Of a stretch of 64,000 nt of DNA, positions 1 to 8,814 are shown in pieces. Both the position numbers and the translations under genes were made by a program. The DNA comes from Chromobacterium alkanivorans (GTDB lineage: Bacteria > Pseudomonadota > Gammaproteobacteria > Burkholderiales > Chromobacteriaceae). The stretch is from NCBI RefSeq assembly GCF_016937655.1, contig NZ_JAFHKL010000002.1, positions 186,001 to 250,000 on the forward strand. The letters run 5' to 3'. Each line of letters starts with the position of its first letter. Position 1 is the stretch's first letter. A model generated the notes under the pieces. The model saw only the letters and a list, made by a program, of their open reading frames with translations. It was not told the origin of the DNA and did not search any database.

Positions 1-401
1 AGGATGATGGCCAGATTGCTGGTGGACGCGCCGGTGGCCATATTGCGGGTGTACTGCTCATGCCCCGGGCAGTCGGCGATGATGAACTTGCGCTTGTCGG
101 TGCTGAAATAGCGGTAAGCGACGTCGATGGTGATGCCCTGCTCGCGCTCCGCCTGCAAGCCGTCCACCAGCAAGGCCAGGTCGATGTCCTGGTCGGTGGT
201 GTTGTACTTCTTGGAGTCGCGCTCTATCGCCGCCAGCTGGTCCTCGAAGATCAGCTTGGAATCGTGCAGCAGCCGGCCGATCAGGGTGGACTTGCCGTCG
301 TCGACGTTGCCACAGGTGATGAAGCGCAACAGATCCTTGTTTTCGTGCTGGCGCAGGTATTCCAGGATGTCGCCGGCGATCAGATCGGATTGGTGAGTCA
401 T
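1..401 (-). CDS. cysN: Sulfate adenylyltransferase subunit 1 (GTPase subunit), 5' part only
   Basis: GTPase subunit of ATP sulfurylase. With CysD it makes adenosine 5'-phosphosulfate from sulfate and ATP, the first step of assimilatory sulfate reduction in the cytoplasm. Only the first 133 codons are present; the rest lies beyond the left edge, so a C-terminal CysC fusion can be neither seen nor excluded. The P-loop GNVDDGKST is at residues 31-39, a switch-like segment ([15 protein letters not shown]) at 85-99 and the G3 motif DCPGH at 110-114, all typical of the EF-Tu-like CysN/NodQ family. The ATG shares one base with the cysD stop (TGATG), so the two genes are probably translationally coupled. 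Confidence 0.95.
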   Translation of the reverse strand, partial: MTHQSDLIAGDILEYLRQHENKDLLRFITCGNVDDGKSTLIGRLLHDSKLIFEDQLAAIERDSKKYNTTDQDIDLALLVDGLQAEREQGITIDVAYRYFSTDKRKFIIADCPGHEQYTRNMATGASTSNLAII

Positions 402-1327
402 CAGAAATATCCTTCCATCTTTTTCTTTTCCATCGAGCCGGCGCTGTCGTGGTCTATCACCCGGCCCTGGCGCTCGGAGGTTCGGGTCAGCAGCATCTCC
501 TGGATGATGTCCGGCAACGTAGCCGCCTGCGACTCCACCGCTCCGGTCAGCGGATAACAACCCAGGGTGCGGAAACGGACTCGCCTGGTTTCAATGCTCG
601 CCTTCTCTTCCGGGCTCAGATATTCCAGTATCCGCTCGTCGTCTATCATGATCAGCGTGCCGTCGCGCTCTATCACCGGCCGTTCGGCTGCGAAGTACAG
701 GGGCACGATCTCGATGTTTTCCAGGAAGATGTATTGCCAGATGTCCAGCTCGGTCCAGTTGGACAGCGGGAACACGCGTATGCTCTCGCCCTTGTCTATC
801 TTGCTGTTGTAGATGTTCCAGAGCTCGGGACGCTGGTTCTTCGGGTCCCAGCGGTGGTTGCGGTCGCGGAAGGAATAGACGCGCTCCTTGGCGCGGCTCT
901 TTTCCTCGTCGCGGCGCGCGCCGCCGAAAGCCGCGTCGAAACCGTATTTGTTCAAGGCCTGCTTCAGGCCCTCGGTCTTCATCACGTCGGTGTGCTTGGC
1001 GCTGCCGGCGGTGAACGGGTTGATGCCGGCGTCCACGCCGTCCTGGTTGACGTGGACGATCAGGTCCCAGCCGTATTCGCGCGCCTGCTTGTCGCGCAGC
1101 GCGATCATTTCCTTGAACTTCCAGGTGGTGTCCACGTGCATCAAGGGAAACGGCGGCTTGCCCGGCGCAAACGCCTTCTTGGCCAGGTGCAGCATCACCG
1201 CCGAATCCTTGCCTATCGAATACAGCATCACCGGGTTTTCGAATTCCGCGGCCACTTCGCGAATGATGTGGATCGACTCCGCTTCCAACTGCTTGAGGTG
1301 AGTCAGCCTCTGTTGACCGATGTCCAT
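401..1327 (-). CDS. cysD: Sulfate adenylyltransferase subunit 2
   Basis: Catalytic subunit of ATP sulfurylase, a 308-residue PP-loop protein that adenylylates sulfate; it works as a heterodimer with CysN. The PP-loop SIGKDS is at residues 37-42, followed by the family segments HVDTTWKF and [14 protein letters not shown]. The frame is open further upstream to a TTG at 1357, but the ATG at 1327 is preferred because AGGA lies just upstream of it and the protein then starts [11 protein letters not shown], as relatives do. It is first in a cysDN operon. cysH and cysI do not precede it here: the upstream neighbour is a divergent signalling gene. Confidence 0.96.
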   Translation of the reverse strand: MDIGQQRLTHLKQLEAESIHIIREVAAEFENPVMLYSIGKDSAVMLHLAKKAFAPGKPPFPLMHVDTTWKFKEMIALRDKQAREYGWDLIVHVNQDGVDAGINPFTAGSAKHTDVMKTEGLKQALNKYGFDAAFGGARRDEEKSRAKERVYSFRDRNHRWDPKNQRPELWNIYNSKIDKGESIRVFPLSNWTELDIWQYIFLENIEIVPLYFAAERPVIERDGTLIMIDDERILEYLSPEEKASIETRRVRFRTLGCYPLTGAVESQAATLPDIIQEMLLTRTSERQGRVIDHDSAGSMEKKKMEGYF

Positions 1328-1369
1328 GCTTCCTGCCCATCCTGTAGATGCGCTCAAATCTACCGAAAG

Positions 1370-1395
1370 CCCATCGGCGCATCAAAACCGATGGG
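1370..1395 (-). promoter_or_regulatory. Inverted repeat in the cysD leader
   Basis: The arms CCCATCGG (1370-1377) and CCGATGGG (1388-1395) are perfectly complementary across a 10-base loop. They sit about 45 bases upstream of the cysD ATG, where they could form a hairpin in the cysDN mRNA leader or serve as a protein-binding site. No T-tract follows. Sulfate genes are commonly CysB-regulated, but no CysB site can be assigned by eye. Confidence 0.3.
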
Positions 1396-1535
1396 TTATA
1401 TCAATATGCTCTTAGCAAATCAACAATTAGTCCAAAGGGCAATAAGAACATCGGCGCAAACCTTGCGGAATCTTCGGCCCGCGCTTCAATAACTGTCTAC
1501 ATTAGTACAAATACGCAAGCCGCACGGAGACAGCG

Positions 1536-3695
1536 ATGAGCCCCGCCGCAGAGCCGGAATACCAAATCGTCGCCACGCTGCACTGCCCCGACGGCCTGTC
1601 GGTGCTGCTGGCCAGCCGCGACGGCGCGGCGCTGGCGCTGGTGGAGTCCGCGGCGGAGCTGCCGGACGCGCCGCCGCGTTCAGCCTTCCGCCACCCGCTG
1701 CTGCTGGCCTGGCAGGGCCCGGTCCGTCTCGACGGCAAGGACTACGCCGCCTACCGGCAAGACACGCTGCAGCCCTTGCGCCTGAAGGCGCTGCCCGCGC
1801 TGCCGCTGGCCGAGCGCATCGGCCTGGCCTGCGACATCCTGGAACCGCTGATCCACCTGCACGCCAGCGGCAAATGCCTGGGGCGGCTCTATCCCGAAAC
1901 CGTGCTGTCCGACATCCACCAGCGCGTCGCGCTGCTGGGCGAACACGCCTGCCAGGCGCTGAGTCCGGAACGGCTGCGCCAGGAACTGCTGCAGGCGGAA
2001 CAATTGCTGCGCTGGCTGATCAGCGCCGGCGCGCCAGAGCGGGAATGCGATCCGGAGCTGGAGCAATGGCTGGCCGCGCTGCGCGACCCGGCGGCCGACG
2101 CCGGCGCCTGTCGCCGCGCTCTGGCCGGCCTGCAGGACTGGCTGGCCCGCCACCAGCGCTTCAACCGCCAGGAAGGCGGCCGCGCCGCGCTGGACCACTT
2201 GCTGCAGCGCATGCGCCACGCGCCGGACTTTCCGGCGCTGTCGCAGGCGATCGCCGCCATCAACAAGAGCAACAACGCCGACAGCGAGCGGCTGCAAGCG
2301 CTGTCCAGCGCCATCCTCAAGGACGTGTCGCTGACCAATAAGCTGCTGAAAGTGGTGAATTCCGCCAATTTCAGCCAGTACGGCGGCGCGGTCAGCACCA
2401 TTTCGCGCGCCATCGTCATCCTCGGCTTCGACACCATACGCAATCTAGCGCTCAGCCTGCTGCTGTTCGAACACCTGCACAACCGCGCCCACGCCGACGA
2501 GATCCGCGACGTGGCGGTCAAGACCCTGTTCACCGGCCTGCTGGCGCGCTCGCTGGCGCCGGCCTGCGGCGTGCGCGAGGCGGAAGAGGCGCTGATCTGC
2601 GGCATGCTGCAAAACCTGGGCGAACTGCTGTGCGTCAATTACTTCCGCGACGAATACCGGCAGATCCAGGCGCTGATCGCCGCCGGCGCCGGCGTAGACC
2701 AGGCCGCGCACCAGACGCTGGGCGCCCATTACGCCGACCTCGGCGCCGCCACCGCCGCGCTGTGGCGCTTTCCGGAACGGATTCTGACCGGCATGGAGCC
2801 GATGCCGGCCGGCGCGGTGCGCCAGCCGCAAACCGGCGAAATGCGGATGAAGACCTTAAGCTCGCTGTGCCGCGAACTGGTCTGTCAGCTGACCCAGAGC
2901 GGCATCGACCAGGCCGACGCCAGCCGCAAGCTGCTGAAACGCTACAGCCGGGCGCTGGCGCTGGAGTGGGCGCCGCTGGAGCGCGAGCTGGCGCAAGCGC
3001 AGACCCTGCTCTCCGCCTATCTGGCGGAACTGGGCCCCGAGGCCGGCCAGGGGCCGCGCTCGCAAGCGCTGCGCCTGGCCAGACTGGACAAGAGCGCGCC
3101 GCCGCCGGCCGCCAGCGCGCCCCGGCCATCGGCGCCGGACCCCACCCGGCTGCAGGCCACCGCCGGCTCCGCCGGCAGGATCGCCGTGCTGTCCGCCGGC
3201 GTCCAGGACATCACCAACACCCTGCTGGGCGACTACAAGCTCAACGATCTGCTGCGCATCATCCTGGAAACCATGTACCGCGGCCTGGGCTTCGACCACG
3301 CGCTGATCTGCGCGCGCAGCGGGTCCGATCTGCCGCTGCAGGCCCGCTTCGGTTTCGGCGAAAAAGTGGAATTGCTGCTGCCGGCGCTGCGAGCCGACAT
3401 CGACAGCGGCGACAGCCTGTTCCGCAAGGCGCTGGAACGCAACGCCGACATGCTGATCGACGACATCGACGCGCCGGCCATCGCCCAGCACATCCCGGCC
3501 TGGTACCGCCAGATGGGCGCGGCCCACACCTTCGTGCTGCTGCCGCTGACCTTGGACAAACGCAAGCTGGGCATACTCTACGGCGACCGCCGCCAGGCGG
3601 GATCGCTGGCCATCGCGCCGGAGCAGCTCAGCCTGCTGAAGACGCTGCGCAACCAGGCCTTGCTGGCCATCCGCCAGCAGCCCGCGAAACTTTGA
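1536..3695 (+). CDS. HDOD-GAF signalling protein with a degenerate kinase-like N-terminus
   Basis: A 719-residue cytoplasmic protein with no signal peptide or membrane segment. Residues about 60-190 resemble a protein kinase lobe: ILEPLIHLHASGK is followed by GRLYPETVL where kinases have HRDxKPENIL, and no DFG is seen, so it would be a pseudokinase. An HDOD domain covers about 218-425 (for example ILKDVSLTNKLLKVVNSA), and a GAF domain about 550-715. HDOD proteins usually regulate motility, c-di-GMP or DNA-damage pathways and lack phosphodiesterase activity. A linker rich in Ala and Pro (about 505-540) joins HDOD to GAF. GGAGA precedes the ATG. The gene is monocistronic and divergent from cysD. 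The domain calls are firm except for the kinase-like part. Confidence 0.85.
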   Translation: MSPAAEPEYQIVATLHCPDGLSVLLASRDGAALALVESAAELPDAPPRSAFRHPLLLAWQGPVRLDGKDYAAYRQDTLQPLRLKALPALPLAERIGLACDILEPLIHLHASGKCLGRLYPETVLSDIHQRVALLGEHACQALSPERLRQELLQAEQLLRWLISAGAPERECDPELEQWLAALRDPAADAGACRRALAGLQDWLARHQRFNRQEGGRAALDHLLQRMRHAPDFPALSQAIAAINKSNNADSERLQALSSAILKDVSLTNKLLKVVNSANFSQYGGAVSTISRAIVILGFDTIRNLALSLLLFEHLHNRAHADEIRDVAVKTLFTGLLARSLAPACGVREAEEALICGMLQNLGELLCVNYFRDEYRQIQALIAAGAGVDQAAHQTLGAHYADLGAATAALWRFPERILTGMEPMPAGAVRQPQTGEMRMKTLSSLCRELVCQLTQSGIDQADASRKLLKRYSRALALEWAPLERELAQAQTLLSAYLAELGPEAGQGPRSQALRLARLDKSAPPPAASAPRPSAPDPTRLQATAGSAGRIAVLSAGVQDITNTLLGDYKLNDLLRIILETMYRGLGFDHALICARSGSDLPLQARFGFGEKVELLLPALRADIDSGDSLFRKALERNADMLIDDIDAPAIAQHIPAWYRQMGAAHTFVLLPLTLDKRKLGILYGDRRQAGSLAIAPEQLSLLKTLRNQALLAIRQQPAKL

Positions 3696-3702
3696 ACAGG
3701 CG

Positions 3703-5061
3703 CTAAACCACCTCGCCGGCGAAGCCGTCCAGCGCCTCCAACAGGCGATCGACGTCGGCGAACTCGGTGTCCGGGCACAGCAGCAACATATTGTGGAAGG
3801 GCGTGATCAGGAAGCCGCGGTTGAGCAGGTAAAGGTGGATGATGCGCTCCAGCTCCTCGTCCAGCATCGCCCCGGCCTCGCCGCCGTTGCGCGGCGGCTG
3901 CGGGGAAAACTGAAACTCGCAGCGCGCGCCGACCCGGCTCACGCACCACGGCAGCCGCCAACGCTCGATCCAGTCCTGCAAGCCGTCCGCCAGGTGCTGG
4001 GCCAGCGCGAACATCCGCTGATAGGCGGCGTCGCTCATCACCTCGGCCAGATTGGCGCGCATCGCCGCCGCGGCCAGCATATTGCCGCTCAGCGTGGTGC
4101 CGATGCCGGAATGGCCGGGCGCGGCGGCGCGCTTGGCGCGCTGCGCCCGCTCCGCCAGCTCGGCGCTGAAACCGTACACCGCGCACGGCAGGCCGCCGCC
4201 CAGCGGCTTGCCCAGCACCAGCGCGTCCGGCTGCAGGCCGTAGGCCGCGCCGTAGCCGCCCGGCCCGCTGCTGATGGTGTGGGTTTCGTCCAGCAGCAGA
4301 TAGCTGCCGTAGCGGCGGATCAACTCCCGCGCCTCGCCCCAGAAGCCCGGCCCCGGCAGCACCATGCCGATATTGGTCATCACCGGCTCGGCCAGCACGC
4401 AGGCCACCCTTTCGTCACGCAAGGCTCGCTCCAGCGCCTCCAGATCGTTGAACTCCACCACCCGAGTGTGCGCGGCCGGATCGTGCGTCTGGCCCAACAG
4501 GCTGGCGCGCGCCCTGGGCCGGCCGTCGGCCAGATCGACGAAGGCGTCGTCCACGGTGCCGTGGTAACAGCCGTTGAACACGATGATCTGGTCCCGGCCG
4601 CTGGCGGCGCGCAGCCAGCGCAGCGCGAAGCGGTTGGCGTCGCTGGCGCTGAGCGCGAACTGCCAGTGCGACAGGCCGAAGCGCCGCGCCAACTCCTCCG
4701 CCACCCATACCGCGTCCGCCGACGGCAGCATCGCGGTCAGGCCCCGCGCCGCCTGCTCGGCGATGGCGCGCGCCACCGGCGCCGGCGAATGGCCGAACAT
4801 CGCGCCGGTGTCGCCCAGACAGAAATCCAGGTATTCATGGCCGTCCGCGTCGCGCAGCCGCGCGCCTCGGGCCTCTTCCACGTAGAGATTGAACGGGGTG
4901 GACCAATCCGCCATCCAGTGCAGCGGCGCGCCGAACAGCAAGTGCTCGCCGCCGGCGGCGGACAGCCGCCGCGAGCGCGGGCGCCGCTCGGAAAACATCG
5001 CCAGTTCCTGCCGGTGCAAGGCCTGGGCCTTGTCGAAATCGATGCCGTGACGCATAGCCAT
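3703..5061 (-). CDS. Class III PLP-dependent aminotransferase (HemL-like family)
   Basis: A 452-residue fold-type I aminotransferase of the class III group that includes glutamate-1-semialdehyde aminomutase and omega-transaminases. LLLDETHT supplies the PLP-ring aspartate and LGKPLGGGLP the Schiff-base lysine; FNGCYHGTVDD matches the loop that holds the cofactor phosphate. It is probably not HemL itself, because the N-terminal 50 residues and the substrate loops differ, so the substrate is unknown. AAGGAG precedes the ATG, and a second in-frame ATG lies two codons downstream. It ends 8 bases from the convergent HDOD gene. Confidence 0.88.
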   Translation of the reverse strand: MAMRHGIDFDKAQALHRQELAMFSERRPRSRRLSAAGGEHLLFGAPLHWMADWSTPFNLYVEEARGARLRDADGHEYLDFCLGDTGAMFGHSPAPVARAIAEQAARGLTAMLPSADAVWVAEELARRFGLSHWQFALSASDANRFALRWLRAASGRDQIIVFNGCYHGTVDDAFVDLADGRPRARASLLGQTHDPAAHTRVVEFNDLEALERALRDERVACVLAEPVMTNIGMVLPGPGFWGEARELIRRYGSYLLLDETHTISSGPGGYGAAYGLQPDALVLGKPLGGGLPCAVYGFSAELAERAQRAKRAAAPGHSGIGTTLSGNMLAAAAMRANLAEVMSDAAYQRMFALAQHLADGLQDWIERWRLPWCVSRVGARCEFQFSPQPPRNGGEAGAMLDEELERIIHLYLLNRGFLITPFHNMLLLCPDTEFADVDRLLEALDGFAGEVV

Positions 5062-5172
5062 GAAGCTCTCCTTGGAAGGGAAGACTGCGCGTCAGTATAT
5101 CCAGAAGCCGTGAACGGGGGCAGCGTCGCCGGCGCCGCCCGGCACAAGGAACAGCCGGCGGCCCGGACGCGA

Positions 5173-5198
5173 CGAAGCCCGGCCTTGGCCGGGCTTCG
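5173..5198 (-). terminator. GC-rich hairpin downstream of the TrfB-like gene
   Basis: CGAAGCCCGGCC and GGCCGGGCTTCG pair perfectly around a TT loop, 21 bases after the stop codon of the minus-strand gene at 5220-5432. There is no clear T-tract, so termination may be weak or factor-assisted. Confidence 0.6.
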
Positions 5199-5219
5199 CA
5201 GCCTCCGTGACGGCGGACT

Positions 5220-5432
5220 TCACAAGGGCAGATGGCCTGCCAGAGCGTTGATTTTTTGCAGCGCGCGGCGGAAACGGCTGTGCGCGCGGGACACGGTGGA
5301 TTCGCTGATGTCCATTTGCTGGGCGGCGAAGTAGCCGGTCATGCCCTCCACCTCCATCAGCCACACCGCTTCGCGTGAGCGTTTTTTCAGGCCGATCAGA
5401 TCGGCCACCTGGTTGAAATCGTCAAGCTTCAT
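5220..5432 (-). CDS. Small TrfB/KorA-like helix-turn-helix DNA-binding protein
   Basis: A 70-residue basic protein. MTGYFAAQQMDISESTVSRA is a clear helix-turn-helix, preceded by KKRSREAVWLMEVEG. That arrangement is the one seen in the TrfB-related family typified by KorA of IncP plasmids. The start at 5432 is chosen because GAGGAG lies 7-8 bases upstream; a longer version from 5501 would add a Pro/Arg-rich stretch without a good ribosome site. The gene stands alone, with no plasmid partition or conjugation genes beside it. It probably acts as a transcriptional repressor; the target is unknown. See also the KfrA-like gene at 43662-44729. Confidence 0.7.
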   Translation of the reverse strand: MKLDDFNQVADLIGLKKRSREAVWLMEVEGMTGYFAAQQMDISESTVSRAHSRFRRALQKINALAGHLPL

Positions 5433-5620
5433 CGCGCTGTTCTCCTCAGGCGTTCGCCTTCGCATCATGACAATCCATGCAGTGGGCGGCTTTTTCGACA
5501 ACGACGTGGCCGCGCGTTTCGCGCGGCACTACCAGTATAGAGACTTGCAAAAAAAATGCAGGCAAGGCTCCGTGTAAATACGCAGTCGCCGCCTATTGCG
5601 CTGGCGTGGACGCAACAGCC

Positions 5621-6859
5621 TCAGCCCTGCCGCATCCAGCGCAGCACTCCGCCCGCGGCGGCGCGGCCGGTGGAGAAGCAGGCGGTCAGCAGATAACCGC
5701 CGGTGGGCGCTTCCCAGTCCAGCATCTCGCCGGCGCAGAACACGCCCGGCATCGCCTGCAGCATCAGATTGCCGTCCAGCGCGCCGAAAGTCACCCCGCC
5801 GGCGGTGCTGATCGCCTCGTCCAGCGGCCGCGGCGCCAGCAAACGCAGCGGCAAGGCCTTGATGCCCTCGGCCAGCTTGGCGGGATCGTTGAAGATCTCC
5901 TTGTCCAGGCATTCGCGCAACAGTCCCATGCGCACCCCCTTCAGGCCCAGCCGGCTCTGCAAATGGCTGGACATCGAGCGCGAGCCGCGCGGCCGCGCCA
6001 CTTCGCCCAGAATGCGCTGCAAGCTCCAGTCCGGCATCAGGTCCAGATAGCACAAAGCCGCGCCGCTGCGCGCGATTTCATCGCGAATGGCGCCGGAGCA
6101 GGCGTAGATCAGATTGCCCTCCACGCCGCCGGCGGTGACGACGAACTCGCCGCGGCGGCTGAACGGATGGCCGACGGCCGGGTGGAACTGCAAAGTCACC
6201 GACTTCAACGGCGCGCCGGCGAACTTGTCGGCGAAGTATTCGCTCCAGCCGGCGTCGAAGCCGCAGTTGGACGGCTGCAGCTTGGACACTTCCACGCCGC
6301 GCTCGCGCAGCATCGCCGCCCAGCTGCCGTCCGAACCCAGCTTGCGCCAGCTGCCGCCGCCCATGGCCAGCACCACGGCGTCGGCCTCGGCCAGGCGCTC
6401 GCCGTCCGGCGCCGACAGCCGCAGGCGGCCGCGCTCGTCCCAGCCCAGGAAGCGGTGGCGCACGTGGAAACTGACGCCCGCCTCGCGCAAGCGCGTCAGC
6501 CAGGAACGCAGCAGCGGCGCCGCCTTCATTTCCTTGGGGAACACCTTGCCGGAGCTGCCGATGAAGGTTTCTATGCCCAGGCCGTGCACCCAGGCGCGCA
6601 CATGCTCGCCGTTGAACACATCCAGCATCGGCCGCAACTCGGCGCTGCGCGCGCCGTAGCGTTGCACGAAGCTGGCGTGGGGCTCGGAATGGGTGATGTT
6701 CATGCCGCCCACGCCGGCCAGCAGGAATTTGCGGCCGACCGACGGCATCGCGTCGTAGACATCGACCCGCACGCCCGCCGCCGCCAATTGTTCGGCGGCG
6801 GCCAGGCCGGCCGGTCCGCCGCCGATGATGGCTACGCGGCGTCCGCTTGTGTCACCCAT
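5621..6859 (-). CDS. NAD(P)/FAD-dependent flavoprotein, HI0933-like family (TIGR03862 type)
   Basis: A 412-residue flavoprotein. The Rossmann FAD motif VAIIGGGPAGLAAAEQL starts at residue 9, and GRKFLLAGVGGMNITHSEP is the characteristic HI0933/BaiN signature. The C-terminal TAGGVTFGALD...GVFCAGEMLDWEAPTGGY binds the rest of FAD. Members of this family are cytoplasmic flavoproteins that mostly lack an assigned reaction; BaiN of gut clostridia reduces bile-acid enones. AAGGAG sits 8 bases before the ATG. A distant paralogue of the same superfamily lies at 15586-16758. Confidence 0.88.
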   Translation of the reverse strand: MGDTSGRRVAIIGGGPAGLAAAEQLAAAGVRVDVYDAMPSVGRKFLLAGVGGMNITHSEPHASFVQRYGARSAELRPMLDVFNGEHVRAWVHGLGIETFIGSSGKVFPKEMKAAPLLRSWLTRLREAGVSFHVRHRFLGWDERGRLRLSAPDGERLAEADAVVLAMGGGSWRKLGSDGSWAAMLRERGVEVSKLQPSNCGFDAGWSEYFADKFAGAPLKSVTLQFHPAVGHPFSRRGEFVVTAGGVEGNLIYACSGAIRDEIARSGAALCYLDLMPDWSLQRILGEVARPRGSRSMSSHLQSRLGLKGVRMGLLRECLDKEIFNDPAKLAEGIKALPLRLLAPRPLDEAISTAGGVTFGALDGNLMLQAMPGVFCAGEMLDWEAPTGGYLLTACFSTGRAAAGGVLRWMRQG

Positions 6860-7099
6860 ATACTGCGCTCCTTGAAATCCATGGTGATGAATGCGCCCGA
6901 CTGCGGCGAGGGCGGGATTTTCACAGAAAACCGCCGCAAACCCAAGCCTAATCGTTTTAACTATAAGTTTGATTTAAACCAACATTCCTACGTCATCAAA
7001 TAACTACCATCGCGCTGCGACCCATTTCAATAAACCTATAGCGGCAATCGCGCGATTCTACAAACACACCGGGAGAACGGACCCTCCGTCCGCACACGC

Positions 7100-8728
7100 A
7101 TGCGCAAATTTTCCGATTGGCCGATCTGGCTGAAACTGACCATGGCGGTATGGTGCTGCCTGGTCCTGGCCTGGAGCGGGCTGATTGCCTGGGAAACCAG
7201 CGTCAGTCGCGACATCGCGGTGGAGCAGGCGCAAGACCTGGCCCACAGCATGAATGAAATGACCATGGCCGGACTCACCGGCATGATGATCACCGGAACC
7301 GTGGGCCAGCGCGACGTTTTTCTGGACCAGATCAAGGAGTTGTCCGCGGTGCGCGACCTGCGGGTGATCCGCGGCCCGGCCGTCAGCAAGCAGTTCGGCC
7401 CCGGCAACGCCGGCGACAAGAATCTGAGCGGCGACGCGGTGGAGCAACAGGCGCTGCGGGACGGCAAGCCCCATATCCAGATCGAATCCACGCCGACGCT
7501 GGGCGAGCATCTGCGCGTGGTCTACCCGGCGCTGGCCTCGCGCAACTACTTGGGCAAGAACTGCATGATGTGCCACCAGGTGGCGGACAAGACGCCGCTG
7601 GGCGTGGTCAGCATGCGCGTCTCCCTGGAGAAGCCCTACGCCTCGGTCAGCCGCTTCCGCGACCAAAGCATTCTGTTCGCCATCCTGGCCTCGCTGCCGC
7701 TGATGGCGGTGGTGTTCCTGCTGGCGCGCCGCCTCGTTACCCGGCCGCTGCAGGCGATGTCGGCCGGCCTCGCGGAGCTGGCCCAGGGCGAAGGCGACCT
7801 GACGCGGCGGCTGCCGGTGCGCAGCCGCGACGAGATCGGCGACACCGCGCAGCGCTTCAACCAGATGCTGGCCGCCATCGCCGAGCTGGTGCGCCATGTC
7901 GGCGCCTCCGCCGGCGCGGTGTCTCAGTCCTCGCGCCAACTGGCCGACGGCGCCGCCCACCTGGCGGAAAGCTCCCACAGGCAAAACCGCCAATCCCAAT
8001 CCGCCGCCGGCGCGGTGGAGCAACTGGCCAGCCATATCGGCGAAATCGCCGGCAAGGCGGAGGACGTCAGCGCCGAAGCCGACCAGAGCCTGCAACGCTC
8101 CGAGGACGGCCGCGCCAGCCTCAGCCAGCTGCGGCGCGAAGTCGGCCAGGTGGAGCAGGCGGTGCGGCTGATGGCGCAGGCGGAAACCGAACTGGCCAGC
8201 TCCACCGCCAGCATCACCAATATGACCAAGGAAGTGCGCGAAATCGCCGAACAGACCAATCTGCTGGCGCTGAACGCGGCGATCGAGGCGGCGCGCGCCG
8301 GCGAACAGGGCCGCGGTTTCGCGGTGGTGGCCGACGAGGTGCGCAAGCTGGCGGAGAAGTCGGCCCGTTCCGCCAGCGAGATCGACGCCGTGACCGGCGC
8401 GCTCAATCAAAAGACCGACGCGGTGCGCGCCGCGGTCAACGCCGGCCTGTCCTCGCTGGCCGCCAGCCGCCAGTCCGCCGACAGCGTGTCCAGCGTGCTG
8501 GACGCCGCGAACCAATCGGTGGCCGAAGTGCGCCAGGGCCTGCGTCAGATCGTCGCCGTCACCGAACAGCAGCGCGCCGCCAGCCAATCGGTGACCGGCA
8601 GCATCGACGCCATCGCCGAGATGGCGCAAACCAACGATCAGGAGATAGGCCAGACGGTGAACGCCGCCGAACAACTGGAGCACCTGGCGCAGCGGTTGAC
8701 GGAATCGGTGTCCCGCTTCACTGTCTGA
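7100..8728 (+). CDS. Methyl-accepting chemotaxis protein with a periplasmic c-type heme motif
   Basis: A 542-residue inner-membrane chemoreceptor. TM1 is at about residues 9-30, a periplasmic domain at 31-188, TM2 at about 190-211, HAMP after that, and a cytoplasmic signalling domain with its hairpin tip at about 385-425 ([20 protein letters not shown]). The periplasmic domain carries CMMCH at residues 155-159, a canonical site for covalent c-type heme attachment, with the sequence ending [12 protein letters not shown] before TM2. This suggests a redox, oxygen or NO sensor like the heme-c chemoreceptors described in Geobacter. It stands alone, without che genes, so it presumably feeds a shared array encoded elsewhere. 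The ribosome site is weak. Confidence 0.92.
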   Translation: MRKFSDWPIWLKLTMAVWCCLVLAWSGLIAWETSVSRDIAVEQAQDLAHSMNEMTMAGLTGMMITGTVGQRDVFLDQIKELSAVRDLRVIRGPAVSKQFGPGNAGDKNLSGDAVEQQALRDGKPHIQIESTPTLGEHLRVVYPALASRNYLGKNCMMCHQVADKTPLGVVSMRVSLEKPYASVSRFRDQSILFAILASLPLMAVVFLLARRLVTRPLQAMSAGLAELAQGEGDLTRRLPVRSRDEIGDTAQRFNQMLAAIAELVRHVGASAGAVSQSSRQLADGAAHLAESSHRQNRQSQSAAGAVEQLASHIGEIAGKAEDVSAEADQSLQRSEDGRASLSQLRREVGQVEQAVRLMAQAETELASSTASITNMTKEVREIAEQTNLLALNAAIEAARAGEQGRGFAVVADEVRKLAEKSARSASEIDAVTGALNQKTDAVRAAVNAGLSSLAASRQSADSVSSVLDAANQSVAEVRQGLRQIVAVTEQQRAASQSVTGSIDAIAEMAQTNDQEIGQTVNAAEQLEHLAQRLTESVSRFTV

Positions 8729-8814
8729 ACGCCGCCGGCGGCGACATCCGATTTGGCCGTTGGCCGCCGGCCTGTTACACTCGCAGCCCGATACCGTAAT
8801 ACGCCCAAGTCATT

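Noticed and set aside
6860-7099. Sigma-28 promoter for the heme chemoreceptor (TAAA at about 7031 followed by GCGCGATT)
   Set aside because: The downstream box matches the consensus at only about half of the positions at any allowed spacing.
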